A stretch of 64,000 nt of DNA, from NCBI RefSeq assembly GCF_000690905.1, contig NZ_JMCL01000039.1:1-64000 (forward strand), given 5' to 3'. How positions within the stretch are numbered: the first letter of the stretch is position 1; each line of letters begins with the position of its first letter. Below the pieces are notes generated by a model that was not told the DNA's origin, ran no database searches, and saw nothing but the letters and a program-made list of their open reading frames with translations. Positions 26,878 to 37,817 of this stretch are shown piece by piece. A program made the translations under genes and the position numbers. This DNA is from Pseudomonas sp. Ant30-3. Its GTDB lineage: Bacteria > Pseudomonadota > Gammaproteobacteria > Pseudomonadales > Pseudomonadaceae.

Positions 26878-27978
26878 TTAACCTTTAAGCTGAGCCAGAG
26901 CGCGGTAATCCGCTTCCAGCGTGGCCTGTAAAACTTCTTTCGGATAATCGTCGGTCACCACCGCCTCGCCCATGTGGCGCAGCAGCACCAGGCGCAAACG
27001 ACCGTCGATCACTTTCTTGTCAATTGCCATGTGTTCGAGAAAATCGGCTGGCGTCATCGCTTCAGGCGGAACCACGGGCAGGCCGGCACGTTGAAACAGT
27101 CGAATGCCGCGATCACGCTCCTGCTCGCTGATCCAGCCAAGCCGCGCCGACATTTCCAGCGCCATGACCGTGCCAGCAGCCACCGCCTCACCATGCAGCC
27201 ACACACCATATCCCATGTGCGTCTCGATGGCGTGCCCAAAGGTGTGGCCCAGGTTCAACGTAGCCCGCACTCCGGTTTCCTTCTCGTCGGCGCCAACCAC
27301 TTCAGCCTTGGCCGCGCACGAACGCTCGATGGCGTAGGTCAGGGCAACCTGATCCAGAGCACTCAGGCGATCAACGTTTTCTTCGAGCCAGGTCAGAAAT
27401 GGCTCATCGCAAATCAAGCCGTACTTGATGACTTCCGCCAGCCCCGCCGACAGTTCGCGGGCAGGCAAGGTGTTGAGTGTAGCGGTGTCGATCAGCACAA
27501 CGTTCGGCTGATAGAACGCGCCGACCATGTTCTTGCCCAGCGGATGATTGATGCCGGTTTTGCCGCCCACCGACGAATCCACCTGCGACAGCAACGTGGT
27601 GGGAACCTGAATGAAATCGACACCGCGCTGATAGCAAGCAGCGGCAAAACCCGCCATGTCGCCGATGACGCCGCCACCGAGGGCGATCACTGTGGTACGG
27701 CGATCGTGCCGTGCGGTCAGCAAGCCATCAAAGATCAGTTGCAGGGTTTCCCAGGTCTTGAACGATTCGCCGTCGGGCAGCACGACGCTAATCACCGAAA
27801 ACTGCTCAAGGCTGCGGGTCAATCGCTCGAGATACAGCGGCGCTACGGTTTCGTTGGTGATAATCGCCACTTGCCGTCCGCGAATATGCGGGGCCAGCAG
27901 CTCAGGCTGATCCAACAGACCTTCGCCAATATGAATCGGGTAGCTGCGCTCGCCTAGATCGACCTTGAGTGTCTGCAT
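26878..27978 (-). CDS. aroB: 3-dehydroquinate synthase AroB
   Basis: 366 residues, second step of the shikimate pathway (DAHP to 3-dehydroquinate, NAD- and Zn-dependent). Diagnostic segments are [39 protein letters not shown] (NAD binding) and [20 protein letters not shown]; the later Glu and His metal ligands (AEVIKYG and [12 protein letters not shown]) are present. It is separated from aroK by 145 bases without a terminator and from damX by 10 bases, so it is probably in one operon. Confidence 0.97.
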   Translation of the reverse strand: MQTLKVDLGERSYPIHIGEGLLDQPELLAPHIRGRQVAIITNETVAPLYLERLTRSLEQFSVISVVLPDGESFKTWETLQLIFDGLLTARHDRRTTVIALGGGVIGDMAGFAAACYQRGVDFIQVPTTLLSQVDSSVGGKTGINHPLGKNMVGAFYQPNVVLIDTATLNTLPARELSAGLAEVIKYGLICDEPFLTWLEENVDRLSALDQVALTYAIERSCAAKAEVVGADEKETGVRATLNLGHTFGHAIETHMGYGVWLHGEAVAAGTVMALEMSARLGWISEQERDRGIRLFQRAGLPVVPPEAMTPADFLEHMAIDKKVIDGRLRLVLLRHMGEAVVTDDYPKEVLQATLEADYRALAQLKG

Positions 27979-28123
27979 GTGTCCCCACAGTAAAGATGGA
28001 ATCAGGGCGTCCTGCCTGAAGAAATCGAGTGTCTACGGCATCTGCCAACGCCGATTTTAGCTCCTGCCACGACATTGAACAGGCATGGCGGGAGGCCGAG
28101 GATAGCGCATTTCACGCTGCGCT

Positions 28124-28642
28124 TTAACGCGGCGGCAGTTGCTGCAGGCGATCCAGAATATCAAGCACCACCATTCTCGGCGGCCGCTCATCGGTTTCCA
28201 CCACCAGGTCGGCGATTTCCCGATAAAGCGGGTCGCGAAGCTCCAGTAAATCTCTGAGGGTTTTTGCCGGATCGGCGGTACGCAGCAAAGGCCGGTTACG
28301 ATCACGAGCGGTGCGACCGACTTGCTGCTCGACTGAGGCATGCAGATAAACCACCCGACCACCGGCATGCAGTGCCCGGCGATTAGCCTCGCGCATGACG
28401 GCACCGCCACCGGTCGCCAGAACCACGCCATCACAGGTGCAGAGCTCGGCGATCATCGCCTGCTCACGGTCACGAAAACCCGGTTCGCCTTCCTTGTCGA
28501 AGATCCACGGGATATTGGCGCCCGTGCGCAATTCAATTTCCTTATCGGAATCTTTGAACGGCAGGCGCAGCTCTTTGGCCAGCAACCGGCCGATGGTGCT
28601 TTTTCCAGCACCCATCGGTCCAACAAGAATCAAATTTCGCAC
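28124..28642 (-). CDS. aroK: shikimate kinase AroK
   Basis: 172 residues. Walker [10 protein letters not shown] (8-16), the shikimate-binding [11 protein letters not shown] and [18 protein letters not shown], and [12 protein letters not shown] are all intact. It phosphorylates shikimate at the 3-hydroxyl. It starts 4 bases after pilQ, a conserved linkage in gammaproteobacteria, so it is translated from the pil mRNA. Confidence 0.97.
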   Translation of the reverse strand: MRNLILVGPMGAGKSTIGRLLAKELRLPFKDSDKEIELRTGANIPWIFDKEGEPGFRDREQAMIAELCTCDGVVLATGGGAVMREANRRALHAGGRVVYLHASVEQQVGRTARDRNRPLLRTADPAKTLRDLLELRDPLYREIADLVVETDERPPRMVVLDILDRLQQLPPR

Positions 28643-28646
28643 AGAA

Positions 28647-30728
28647 TCAATGACTCACAGCAATCGCCTGATTGTTCATGATACGCGGAGTGAGAAATAC
28701 CAGCAGCTCGGATTTTTTCTCCGAAACCACGTCACGCCGGAAAAGGCGGCCAAGATACGGCACATCACCGAGAAATGGCACCTTATCTACAACCTTGCTC
28801 TGAGTATTGGAGAAAACCCCACCAATCACGATGGTCTCGCCGTCATTCACCAGAACCTTGGCGTTGACCTCGTTTTTCTTGATCGGCGGCACATCCTGCA
28901 CCTTGTTCAGGTAGTCCGGTTCATCCTTGGTGACCTTGACCTCCATGATAATGCGGTTGTCCGGGGTGATTTGCGGCGTCACCTCCAGAGACAGGGATGC
29001 TTCCTTGAACGATACCGAGGTGGCGCCACTGGAGCTGGCTTCCTGGTAAGGAATCTCCGTGCCCTTGAGGATTTTCGCGGTTTCCTTGTCGGACGTGACC
29101 ACCTTGGGTTGTGAAACGATTTCGCCGTTACCGGTTTTCTCCATCGCCGTCAGCTCCAGGTCGAGCAATACGTTGTCGGTGATGAAGGCGATGCCGATTC
29201 CCGAAGTGCTGCCCGAGGTGCCAAGGTCCACAAATGGAGAGTTGGTGCTGGTGCTGCCCGGCGTGCCAATGGTGGTCGACGAGCCGTTGACCCCGGAACC
29301 GTTCCAGTTACCCTTTTGTATCGAACCGCCCCAGCGCACGCCCAGGCTCTTGTCATAATCGACGTTGGCCTCGACGATGCGCGCTTCGATCATTACCTGA
29401 CGCACCGGAATGTCCAGCTGCGCGACTATTCGGCGCAGTTCGTCGAGGCGATCCTGGGTCTGGTAGGCGATGATGTTGTTGGTGCGCTCATCAACGGTGA
29501 TCGAACCGCGCTCGTCGACCTTGGCTTCGGCGCTGGTCACCGACTGGAACAACTTGGCGATGTCGGCTGCCTTGGCGTAGTTCACCTGCAGCAGTTCGCG
29601 CCGCAGCGGCGCCAGCTCGGCGATCTGTTTCTGCGATTCCAGCTCCTGACGCTCACGGGCGGCAATTTCTTCCGCCGGGGCCACGAGCAGGACATTGCCA
29701 ATCATGCGCTTGTCCAGACCCTTGGTTTTCAGCACCAGGTCGAGCGCCTGATCCCAGGGCACATTCTGCAAGCGCAGAGTAATGCCGCCCTGCACTGTGT
29801 CGCTGGCCACCAGATTGAGGTTGGTGAAGTCGGCGATCAACTGCAGCACGGAACGTACGTCAATGTCCTGGAAATTCAGCGAAAGCTTTTCGCCGGTGTA
29901 GGCGAACCGTTCAGCATTGCGTTTGTGCAAGTCATCCACCGTCATCGGGCGAATGCTGACAGTCAGCTTGTTGTCGGTTTGATAGGTGGAGTAGTCGAAG
30001 GCACCGCTGGGTTCGATGGTGATCGTGGCGCGGTCACCCGTGGCGCTGGCGTTGACGAACTGCACCGGAGTCGCGAAATCCTTCACGTCCAGGCGCACAC
30101 GCAGCGGCTCGGGTAACTGAGTGCGGGTGAAACCGAGGACGATCTTGCCATCGCGCTCTTGAATATCCGGGGCAATGGACGGGTCGGACAAATCGATGAC
30201 CACGTTCCCTTCACCCTGGGTGCCACGCTGAAAATCGACACCACGAATGGCCTTGGCCACCGGCGCATAGGCCTTGGACGGAGCGGCAACAGGGGTGGCC
30301 GCGCGCGACGGTGCCGATTTGGCGGCAGGTCGTGCGGCCGCGTTGCCGGCACCCCGCCCAACCACCACAAACAGGTTATTGCCCTCCACCCGCGAGGTGT
30401 ACGGGGCCAATTGCGTCAGGTTAATGATCAACCGCGTACGATCCTTGGCCTCGACCACCGTGGCGCTGCGGGCATTACCGGCACCGAGGTCGCGAGTCTT
30501 GCTCGTCAGCTGACTGACCACGCCGGGCAGATCGAGAGCAATTCGCGCAGGCTGTTCAGTCGTGTAGCCATGGGGTGCCGGAGGGGCTGCATCGAACGAC
30601 AACTTCAACTCGACGCGATCTCCCGGCAGCGCGGCAACGTCCAGCGCTTTGAGGTTGGCCGCTTGTACCATCGGTGACTGCAACGCTATCCATAGCGAAA
30701 CCCCGAGGGCGGTGAAAATCCTGTTCAT
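28647..30728 (-). CDS. pilQ: type IV pilus secretin PilQ
   Basis: 693 residues. Signal peptide to about residue 24 (SPMVQA), then two AMIN domains (about 26-130 and 160-265), an STN/N0 domain ([20 protein letters not shown]), an N1 domain and the secretin barrel (about 430-685, with [20 protein letters not shown] and [15 protein letters not shown]). It forms the outer-membrane pore for pilus fibres and DNA. The barrel contains a Gly/Ser/Thr-rich stretch (about 490-510) that is longer than average. It starts 13 bases after pilP. Confidence 0.96.
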   Translation of the reverse strand: MNRIFTALGVSLWIALQSPMVQAANLKALDVAALPGDRVELKLSFDAAPPAPHGYTTEQPARIALDLPGVVSQLTSKTRDLGAGNARSATVVEAKDRTRLIINLTQLAPYTSRVEGNNLFVVVGRGAGNAAARPAAKSAPSRAATPVAAPSKAYAPVAKAIRGVDFQRGTQGEGNVVIDLSDPSIAPDIQERDGKIVLGFTRTQLPEPLRVRLDVKDFATPVQFVNASATGDRATITIEPSGAFDYSTYQTDNKLTVSIRPMTVDDLHKRNAERFAYTGEKLSLNFQDIDVRSVLQLIADFTNLNLVASDTVQGGITLRLQNVPWDQALDLVLKTKGLDKRMIGNVLLVAPAEEIAARERQELESQKQIAELAPLRRELLQVNYAKAADIAKLFQSVTSAEAKVDERGSITVDERTNNIIAYQTQDRLDELRRIVAQLDIPVRQVMIEARIVEANVDYDKSLGVRWGGSIQKGNWNGSGVNGSSTTIGTPGSTSTNSPFVDLGTSGSTSGIGIAFITDNVLLDLELTAMEKTGNGEIVSQPKVVTSDKETAKILKGTEIPYQEASSSGATSVSFKEASLSLEVTPQITPDNRIIMEVKVTKDEPDYLNKVQDVPPIKKNEVNAKVLVNDGETIVIGGVFSNTQSKVVDKVPFLGDVPYLGRLFRRDVVSEKKSELLVFLTPRIMNNQAIAVSH

Positions 30729-30741
30729 TATTCGGTTTCCA

Positions 30742-31269
30742 CTATGAGTGCTCTTTCAAAGGGATGGTTCGCGGCCGTTCCAGCCAGGCACCTTCGCCAT
30801 CCGGAACGATTTCTACCACATCGACTTGCACGCCGCTGATGGCGACGATGCGCCCATCGTTGCGACCCAGATAGTCGCCAACTTTCAACCGATGCACACC
30901 CCCCGCCCCGCGCAACAACGCAAAGGAGCCAGCGGCATTGGAGATCGTACCAACCATTTCAAACTGCTCGATGTTGAAACCTTCGAGGTACTGCCTGGCC
31001 CGATTGGGGTCGGGCTTGACGTTGCGCGAGCCTGCCTTCTGACCGGCGAGGTCAACCCGCACCTGACGGGAAAACGGGCTTCGCAGATTGGCAGCACTGT
31101 AGGTGAACGTCGGGTTTGACCGGAATATTGGGGTGGGTTCGATCTTGCCCGGGGGGCGCAGACGCACCTCATTCATATAGGCGTCGAGGTCGTTGAAGTG
31201 GTTGTCGCCGTCACAACCGGCGAGGATCAACAGCATGACGGACAGCGTAAAGACTCGCATCGGGCTCAT
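30742..31269 (-). CDS. pilP: type IV pilus assembly lipoprotein PilP
   Basis: 175 residues. The signal with lipobox LILAGC gives lipidation at Cys19. The disordered N-terminal stretch binds PilNO, and the C-terminal beta domain (MVGTISNAAGSFALLRGAGG, VHRLKVGDYLGRNDGRIVAI) contacts N0 of PilQ. The start overlaps the pilO stop by 4 bases; a second ATG three codons later could also serve. Confidence 0.95.
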   Translation of the reverse strand: MSPMRVFTLSVMLLILAGCDGDNHFNDLDAYMNEVRLRPPGKIEPTPIFRSNPTFTYSAANLRSPFSRQVRVDLAGQKAGSRNVKPDPNRARQYLEGFNIEQFEMVGTISNAAGSFALLRGAGGVHRLKVGDYLGRNDGRIVAISGVQVDVVEIVPDGEGAWLERPRTIPLKEHS

Positions 31270-31889
31270 TTTTGCAGCCCCTTGTCGTTGTAGCGATAGG
31301 TCTTGGCGAGAATACTCATGCGCAGTTTCGAGCCACCTTCGGGGTCGGCAGCAGCGATTTCGAAGTCATGCAGCGTGACGATCCGCGGCAACCCGGCGAC
31401 GCCACTGACGAACGTGGCAAGGTCGTGGTAGGCGCCTGTGACGGTGATCTGGATGGGCAATTCGATGTAGAACTGCTGAGTGACTTCCGGCAGCAATTTG
31501 ATCTCTTCGAAATCCAGGCCACTGCCCAGGCCAGTGCGAGTGATGTCTTCAAGCAAACCGGGCACTTCGGTGTCGCTGGGTAATTGCCGCAACAACACAC
31601 CAAATGAGTTTTCCATTTCTTTCATCTGCTGGACATACAGCTCCAGATTCGCCGCCATGTGCGCTTTGTTGGCGAATTGCTCTTTGAGGGTCGACTCTTC
31701 ATCCCGCTTGAGTTCCAGCTGGGTTTCAAGATCGCTGATGGAGAAGTTGTAGCCCAGCGCCAGCACCAGACCGGCCAGCACAATACCCGCCAGCGCCTTG
31801 ATGGCGGGCGGCCAGGAGCCCATGTTGTTGGTGTCCAGATCGTTTATGTCGACCTTGCGCAGCCCTTCGAACCATTGGGCCAGGCTCAT
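31266..31889 (-). CDS. pilO: type IV pilus alignment protein PilO
   Basis: 207 residues: a cytoplasmic N-terminus, one TM helix at about 31-50 (ALAGIVLAGLVLALGYNFSI), a coiled coil (about 55-95) and a ferredoxin-like periplasmic domain (QFYIELPIQITVTGAYHDLA). It forms a heterodimer with PilN linking PilM to PilP/PilQ. It overlaps pilN by 4 bases. Confidence 0.95.
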   Translation of the reverse strand: MSLAQWFEGLRKVDINDLDTNNMGSWPPAIKALAGIVLAGLVLALGYNFSISDLETQLELKRDEESTLKEQFANKAHMAANLELYVQQMKEMENSFGVLLRQLPSDTEVPGLLEDITRTGLGSGLDFEEIKLLPEVTQQFYIELPIQITVTGAYHDLATFVSGVAGLPRIVTLHDFEIAAADPEGGSKLRMSILAKTYRYNDKGLQK

Positions 31890-32451
31890 TGAACAGCCTC
31901 CACGTCAGCAGGCTGGGTCTGACGCACGGTCAATTGAAAGACGTTTGCCTGGTCCATTTGCCCGGCGGTGGTCGCCTTGACCTCGGTGAGCGTAGGCGCA
32001 TCGAACCAGTCGGATGCGTCGAGATTGCGCATCAGGTCAGAGACACGATTGTTCGATTCTGCGGCGCCTGTAACAGACAGGGTTTTGTCGTCCATTTTCA
32101 CCTCGGTGAAATACACGCCGTCCGGCAAGGTGCGCGCCAGCTGATCGAAAATACGTCCGCTGATCGGCCGATTACCCTGCAGGCCCTGGATGATGCGCAT
32201 GCGTTCGACCAGTTGCTGGCGACGAGCCTTCAGTTCGCTGATCTGCTTGATACGTTCGTCGACCACGGTGATTTGCTTGCCAATGTAATCGTTTCGGGCA
32301 ATCTGCCGATCGATGGCGTCGCTGATGGCCCTGTCCGCGATCAGTACCGTCCCGACCGCACCCACCAATACACCGGCGAGTGCCAGTAGAAAGCGTTTAC
32401 GTCGCTCTTCGCGCAGTTCATCGCGCCAGGGTAAAAGGTTGATCCGCGCCA

Positions 32452-32452
<1 letters not shown>
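31886..32452 (-). CDS. pilN: type IV pilus alignment protein PilN
   Basis: 188 residues. The short cytoplasmic tail MARINLLPWRDELREERRKR contains the invariant INLLPWR motif that docks into PilM. A TM helix (about 22-40), a coiled coil and a periplasmic ferredoxin-like domain follow (DGVYFTEVKMDDKTLSVTGA). The start is one base from the pilM stop (TGATG arrangement). Confidence 0.96.
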
Positions 32453-33733
<1,281 letters not shown>

Positions 33734-36172
33734 TTGATCCGTCTGCTGAAGTTTTTCGGTTGGTCCATCGTCGCCGTATTCTGCGGACTGCTCCTAGGTC
33801 TCAGCGGCGCGTTTCTTTACCTTAGCCCTGGATTGCCGTCAGTGGAGACACTGAGAAGCATCCAGTTGCAGATTCCATTGCGCGTCTACAGCAGCGACGA
33901 CAAGTTGATCGCAGAATTTGGCGAAATGCGCCGGACTCCGATCCGTTTCGCCGACATTCCCCCCAACTTCATAAATGCGTTACTAAGTGCTGAAGACGAC
34001 AACTTTGCCAATCACTATGGCGTCGATCCAGGCAGTTTGATGCGTGCGGCGACACAATTGGTAAAAAGCGGACACATTCAGTCGGGCGGTAGCACCATCA
34101 CCATGCAGGTAGCGAAGAATTTCTTCCTGACCAGCGAGCGCAGCTTCTCGCGCAAGACCACTGAAATCCTCCTGGCGTTGCAGATAGAACGGCAGCTGAC
34201 CAAGGACGAAATCCTTGAGTTGTACGTCAACAAAATCTATCTCGGCAACCGCGCTTACGGCATCGAAGCGGCAGCGCAGGTGTATTACGGCAAGTCGATT
34301 CGTGATGTCAGCCTGGCGCAGATGGCGATGATCGCCGGCCTGCCCAAGGCGCCTTCGCGCTTCAACCCGCTGGCTAATCCGGCACGTAGCAAGGAGCGTC
34401 GCGACTGGATTCTGGGGCGCATGTACAAGCTTGGCAAGATCACCGAAGCCGATTACACCACTGCCATCAATGAGCCACTGAACGCCAGCTATCATGTGCC
34501 GACACCGGAAGTGAACGCGCCGTACATCGCTGAAATGGCCCGTGCCGAGATGGTGGGGCGCTATGGCAGCGATGCCTACACGGAGGGGTTCCGCGTCACG
34601 ACCACCGTGCCGAGCAACCTTCAGGAAATGGCCAATACCGCACTCCACGAAGGGCTGATGACCTACGATCAGCGCCACGGTTATCGCGGCCCGGAATCAC
34701 GCTTGCCCGGCAAGACCCGTGAAGCCTGGGCGGCCGAGCTGACCAAGCAACGCACGATCAGCAGCCTTGAGCCGGCCATCGTGTTGCAGGTAGAGAAGAA
34801 TGGTCTGCAAGTGTTGACCCGCACCGGCGAGGTGCACGTCAGCTGGGACACCATGAAATGGGCGCGCCCGTTCCTCAACACCAACAGCATGGGCGCCAAC
34901 CCGAAGCAGCCTGCGGATGTCGCGCAGGTCGGCGACCTGGTTCGCGTACAGCGTCAGCCAGACAATTCGCTCAAGTTCAGCCAGATCCCGCAGGCGCAAG
35001 GGGCGCTGGTTTCGCTTGATCCGCAGAACGGTGCCATCCGTTCGCTGGTGGGTGGTTTCGCCTTCGAGCAGAGCAACTACAACCGTGCATTGCAAGCCAA
35101 GCGTCAGCCGGGCTCGAGCTTCAAGCCGTTCGTTTACAGCGCCGCGCTGGACAATGGCTACACCGCCGCCAGCCTGGTAAACGATGCGCCGATCGTGTTC
35201 GTCGACGAATACCTCGACAAAGTCTGGCGTCCGAAGAACGACACCAATACTTTCCTTGGCCCGATCCGTCTGCGTGAAGGGCTGTACAAGTCGCGCAACC
35301 TGGTGTCGATCCGTCTGCTTCAGGCGCTTGGCGTCGATCGCACCATCGACTACATCAGCAAGTTCGGCTTCAACAAACAGGACTTGCCGCGCAACCTGTC
35401 GCTGGCGCTGGGTACCGCAACCCTGACACCGATGGAAATCGCTACAGGCTGGAGCACCTTTGCCAACGGCGGTTATAAAATCACCCCGTACATCATCGAC
35501 AAGATCGAAAGCCGCAACGGCGACACCTTGTTCGTGGCCAATCCGCCCAGCGTGCCAAAAGGCGAAGTTGCACCGGACGGGATGGCCGCGCCGGCAGCCG
35601 AGGCCTTTACCGTCAACGCGACCACGGACGCCACAATGGCGCAGCCGGCGACAACAACGCCTGCCGTCGCCGAGCGCATTGTCGATGGCCGCACCACGTA
35701 CATCCTCAACAGCATGCTTGAGGACGTGATCAAGCTCGGCACGGGCCGCCGCGCGCTGGCGCTGGGTCGCAGCGACATTGCGGGCAAGACCGGTACGACC
35801 AACGAGTCCAAGGATGCCTGGTTCTCCGGCTACAACGCCGATTACGTAACAACGGTGTGGACCGGCTTCGATCAGCCTGAAAGCCTGGGTCGCCGTGAGT
35901 TCGGCGGCACCGTGGCACTGCCGATCTGGATGAACTACATGGCTGCAGCCCTCAAGGACAAACCGCCGCACACGCAAGCTGAACCGGAAGGCCTGCTGAG
36001 CCTGCGGGTGGATCCGGTCAGTGGCCGTGCGGCTACTCCTGGCACGCCCGGGGCGTACTTTGAGCTGTTCAAGGCTGAAGACACCCCACCGTCGGCCAGT
36101 GAACTGGGTAACGGCAGTGCACCGGGCAGCCCACTGCCGGCAGATGAAGCGGCGCCGATCGATTTGTTCTGA
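33734..36172 (+). CDS. mrcA: penicillin-binding protein 1A (class A PBP)
   Basis: 812 residues from TTG 33734, which aligns the N-terminus (IRLLKFFGW) with Pseudomonas PBP1a. A TM anchor lies at about 9-30. The GT51 glycosyltransferase has catalytic Glu87 in SAEDDNFANHYGVDPG and GGSTITMQVAKNFFL. An OB-like insert (about 318-425) precedes the transpeptidase, with active Ser461 in SSFK (461-464), S520-R-N522 and KTGTT (685-689). An Ala/Thr-rich loop (about 607-645) interrupts the transpeptidase before KTG. The enzyme polymerises and cross-links peptidoglycan. The synonym ponA is used in Pseudomonas. Confidence 0.96.
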   Translation: MIRLLKFFGWSIVAVFCGLLLGLSGAFLYLSPGLPSVETLRSIQLQIPLRVYSSDDKLIAEFGEMRRTPIRFADIPPNFINALLSAEDDNFANHYGVDPGSLMRAATQLVKSGHIQSGGSTITMQVAKNFFLTSERSFSRKTTEILLALQIERQLTKDEILELYVNKIYLGNRAYGIEAAAQVYYGKSIRDVSLAQMAMIAGLPKAPSRFNPLANPARSKERRDWILGRMYKLGKITEADYTTAINEPLNASYHVPTPEVNAPYIAEMARAEMVGRYGSDAYTEGFRVTTTVPSNLQEMANTALHEGLMTYDQRHGYRGPESRLPGKTREAWAAELTKQRTISSLEPAIVLQVEKNGLQVLTRTGEVHVSWDTMKWARPFLNTNSMGANPKQPADVAQVGDLVRVQRQPDNSLKFSQIPQAQGALVSLDPQNGAIRSLVGGFAFEQSNYNRALQAKRQPGSSFKPFVYSAALDNGYTAASLVNDAPIVFVDEYLDKVWRPKNDTNTFLGPIRLREGLYKSRNLVSIRLLQALGVDRTIDYISKFGFNKQDLPRNLSLALGTATLTPMEIATGWSTFANGGYKITPYIIDKIESRNGDTLFVANPPSVPKGEVAPDGMAAPAAEAFTVNATTDATMAQPATTTPAVAERIVDGRTTYILNSMLEDVIKLGTGRRALALGRSDIAGKTGTTNESKDAWFSGYNADYVTTVWTGFDQPESLGRREFGGTVALPIWMNYMAAALKDKPPHTQAEPEGLLSLRVDPVSGRAATPGTPGAYFELFKAEDTPPSASELGNGSAPGSPLPADEAAPIDLF

Positions 36173-36188
36173 TTGGGTAGCACAATGC

Positions 36189-36227
36189 AAAAGCCCCGTC
36201 TTCGGAAGAAGCGCGGGGCTTTTTTTT
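36189..36227 (+). terminator. intrinsic terminator of mrcA
   Basis: AAAAGCCCCG (36189-36198) pairs with CGGGGCTTTT (36214-36223), followed by further T, 17 bases after the stop. Confidence 0.9.
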
Positions 36228-36240
36228 GCCGCAAAGATCC

Positions 36241-36313
36241 AAAGATCGCAGCCTTCGGCAGCTCCTACAGGAGTACACATCTACTGTAGGAGCTGCCGAA
36301 GGCTGCGATCTTT
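36241..36313. repeat. inverted repeat, 'gatcgcagccttcggcagctcc' family
   Basis: About 29-base arms (36241-36270 and 36284-36313) are almost exact complements (AAAGATCGCAGCCTTCGGCA and onward) around a 13-base centre. A diverged pair of the same family lies at 52246-52326. Confidence 0.85.
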
Positions 36314-36328
36314 TGACTTGCGCGCCAT

Positions 36329-36358
36329 AAAAAAACCCGGTCAATGGCCGGGTTTTTT
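36329..36358. terminator. bidirectional terminator at the end of maeB
   Basis: AAAAAACCCGG / CCGGGTTTTTT with a 7-base loop, 12 bases after the maeB stop on the minus strand; both flanks carry homopolymer tails. Confidence 0.88.
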
Positions 36359-36370
36359 CAGTGCTAAACC

Positions 36371-37639
36371 TTAGCCGTTGAACACATCATCCACGCTTTT
36401 CAGCGGGTAGTTCTTCGGATACGGCAGGGTCGCCACACCGGTCTCGATTGCCGCTTTGGCCACCGCATCGGAGATCAGGGTGATCAGACGAGCATCCATT
36501 GGCTTGGGAATGATGTACTCCCGGCCGAATTCCAGCTTGATGCCGCCGTAGGCGTCGCAGACTTCCTGAGGGACTGGCAGTTTGGCCAGCTCTCGCAGGG
36601 CGTTGGCCGCTGCCACTTTCATTTCTTCGTTGATGCGCTTGGCGCGAACGTCCAGAGCACCGCGGAAGATGAACGGGAAGCCCAGAACGTTGTTGACCTG
36701 GTTCGGGTAGTCCGAACGGCCGGTCGCCATGATCACGTCGCTGCGGGTGGCGTGAGCCAGCTCCGGGGAGATTTCCGGATCCGGGTTCGAGCAAGCGAAC
36801 ACGATCGGGTTGGCCGCCATGGACTTCAGGCCTTCAGGGCTGAGCAGGTTCGGCCCGGACAGACCAACGAATACGTCAGCACCGGCCAGTGCGTCAGCCA
36901 GGGTGCGCTTCTCGGTCGCGTGAGCGAAAACAGCCTTGTACTGGTTCAGGTCGTCACGGCCGGAGTGGATCACGCCGGTACGGTCAACCATGTAAATGTT
37001 TTCGATGTTGGCGCCCATGCTCACCAGCAATTTCATGCAGGAGATCGCAGCGGCACCGGCGCCCAGGCAAACGATCTTGGCCTCGGCGAGGGTTTTGCCG
37101 GCGATTTCCAGGGCGTTGATCATGCCGGCCGCAGTGACGATCGCGGTGCCATGCTGGTCATCGTGGAATACCGGAATGTCGCACTGCTCGATCAGAGCGC
37201 GCTCGATCTCAAAGCACTCAGGTGCCTTGATGTCTTCCAGATTGATGCCACCGAAGGTGATGGAAATACGCTTGACGGTGTCGATGAAGGCTTGCGGACT
37301 TTCAGAGTCGACTTCGATGTCGAAAACGTCGATGCCGGCGAAGCGCTTGAACAGCACGCCTTTACCTTCCATGACCGGCTTGGAGGCCAATGGACCGAGG
37401 TTACCCAGACCCAGAATCGCGGTGCCATCGGAAATGACTGCAACCAGGTTGCCCTTGCCGGTGTATTTGTAGGCCAGCTCAGGATCGCGGGCGATTTCGC
37501 GTACTGGTTCGGCTACGCCGGGGCTGTAAGCCAGCGACAGGTCGCGGGCGGTAGCGGTGGCCTTGGTGAGCTCGACACTCAGCTTACCTGGACGAGGATG
37601 GGCGTGATATTCGAGAGCGGCAGTTTTCAAATCAGACAT
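36371..37639 (-). CDS. maeB: NADP-dependent malic enzyme, short form
   Basis: 422 residues. It decarboxylates malate to pyruvate, supplying NADPH. The N-terminal domain has SLAYSPGVAEPVREIARDP, the metal/substrate Lys region FKRFAGIDVFDIEVDS, and VFHDDQHGTAIVTAAGMINA. The NAD(P) domain has LGAGAAAISCMKLL. It lacks the C-terminal phosphotransacetylase-like domain of the long E. coli MaeB, as is usual for the short Pseudomonas form. It is monocistronic, with its own terminator and promoter region. Confidence 0.93.
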   Translation of the reverse strand: MSDLKTAALEYHAHPRPGKLSVELTKATATARDLSLAYSPGVAEPVREIARDPELAYKYTGKGNLVAVISDGTAILGLGNLGPLASKPVMEGKGVLFKRFAGIDVFDIEVDSESPQAFIDTVKRISITFGGINLEDIKAPECFEIERALIEQCDIPVFHDDQHGTAIVTAAGMINALEIAGKTLAEAKIVCLGAGAAAISCMKLLVSMGANIENIYMVDRTGVIHSGRDDLNQYKAVFAHATEKRTLADALAGADVFVGLSGPNLLSPEGLKSMAANPIVFACSNPDPEISPELAHATRSDVIMATGRSDYPNQVNNVLGFPFIFRGALDVRAKRINEEMKVAAANALRELAKLPVPQEVCDAYGGIKLEFGREYIIPKPMDARLITLISDAVAKAAIETGVATLPYPKNYPLKSVDDVFNG

Positions 37640-37667
37640 GTGGGCATTCCGCTTTTACTGTTGGACA

Positions 37668-37718
37668 GACTGGTCAGCGAGGATACGCGCCTCGCAAAGT
37701 CCCCACAAGACTGGTCAG
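37668..37718 (-). promoter_or_regulatory. maeB promoter bracketed by direct repeats
   Basis: On the minus strand TTGTGG (37708-37703) and TATCCT (37685-37680) are 17 bases apart. Two identical 11-mers AGACTGGTCAG at 37668-37678 and 37708-37718, exactly 40 bases apart, flank this promoter; one overlaps the start-site region, the other touches the -35. They look like operator sites for an unknown regulator. Confidence 0.5.
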
Positions 37719-37817
37719 TCACCCCTGTCAAGCGCCCACCCTTAAGACTTTAGGTCAAGAGCCGCGGAACACAAGGGCTAGACTGTCCACAATCAAAGCT
37801 GAAAATGTCTACAATTT

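Noticed and set aside
34697-36280. 527-codon minus-strand frame opposite mrcA
   Set aside because: Antisense to the transpeptidase domain and terminator of mrcA; no SD or motif.
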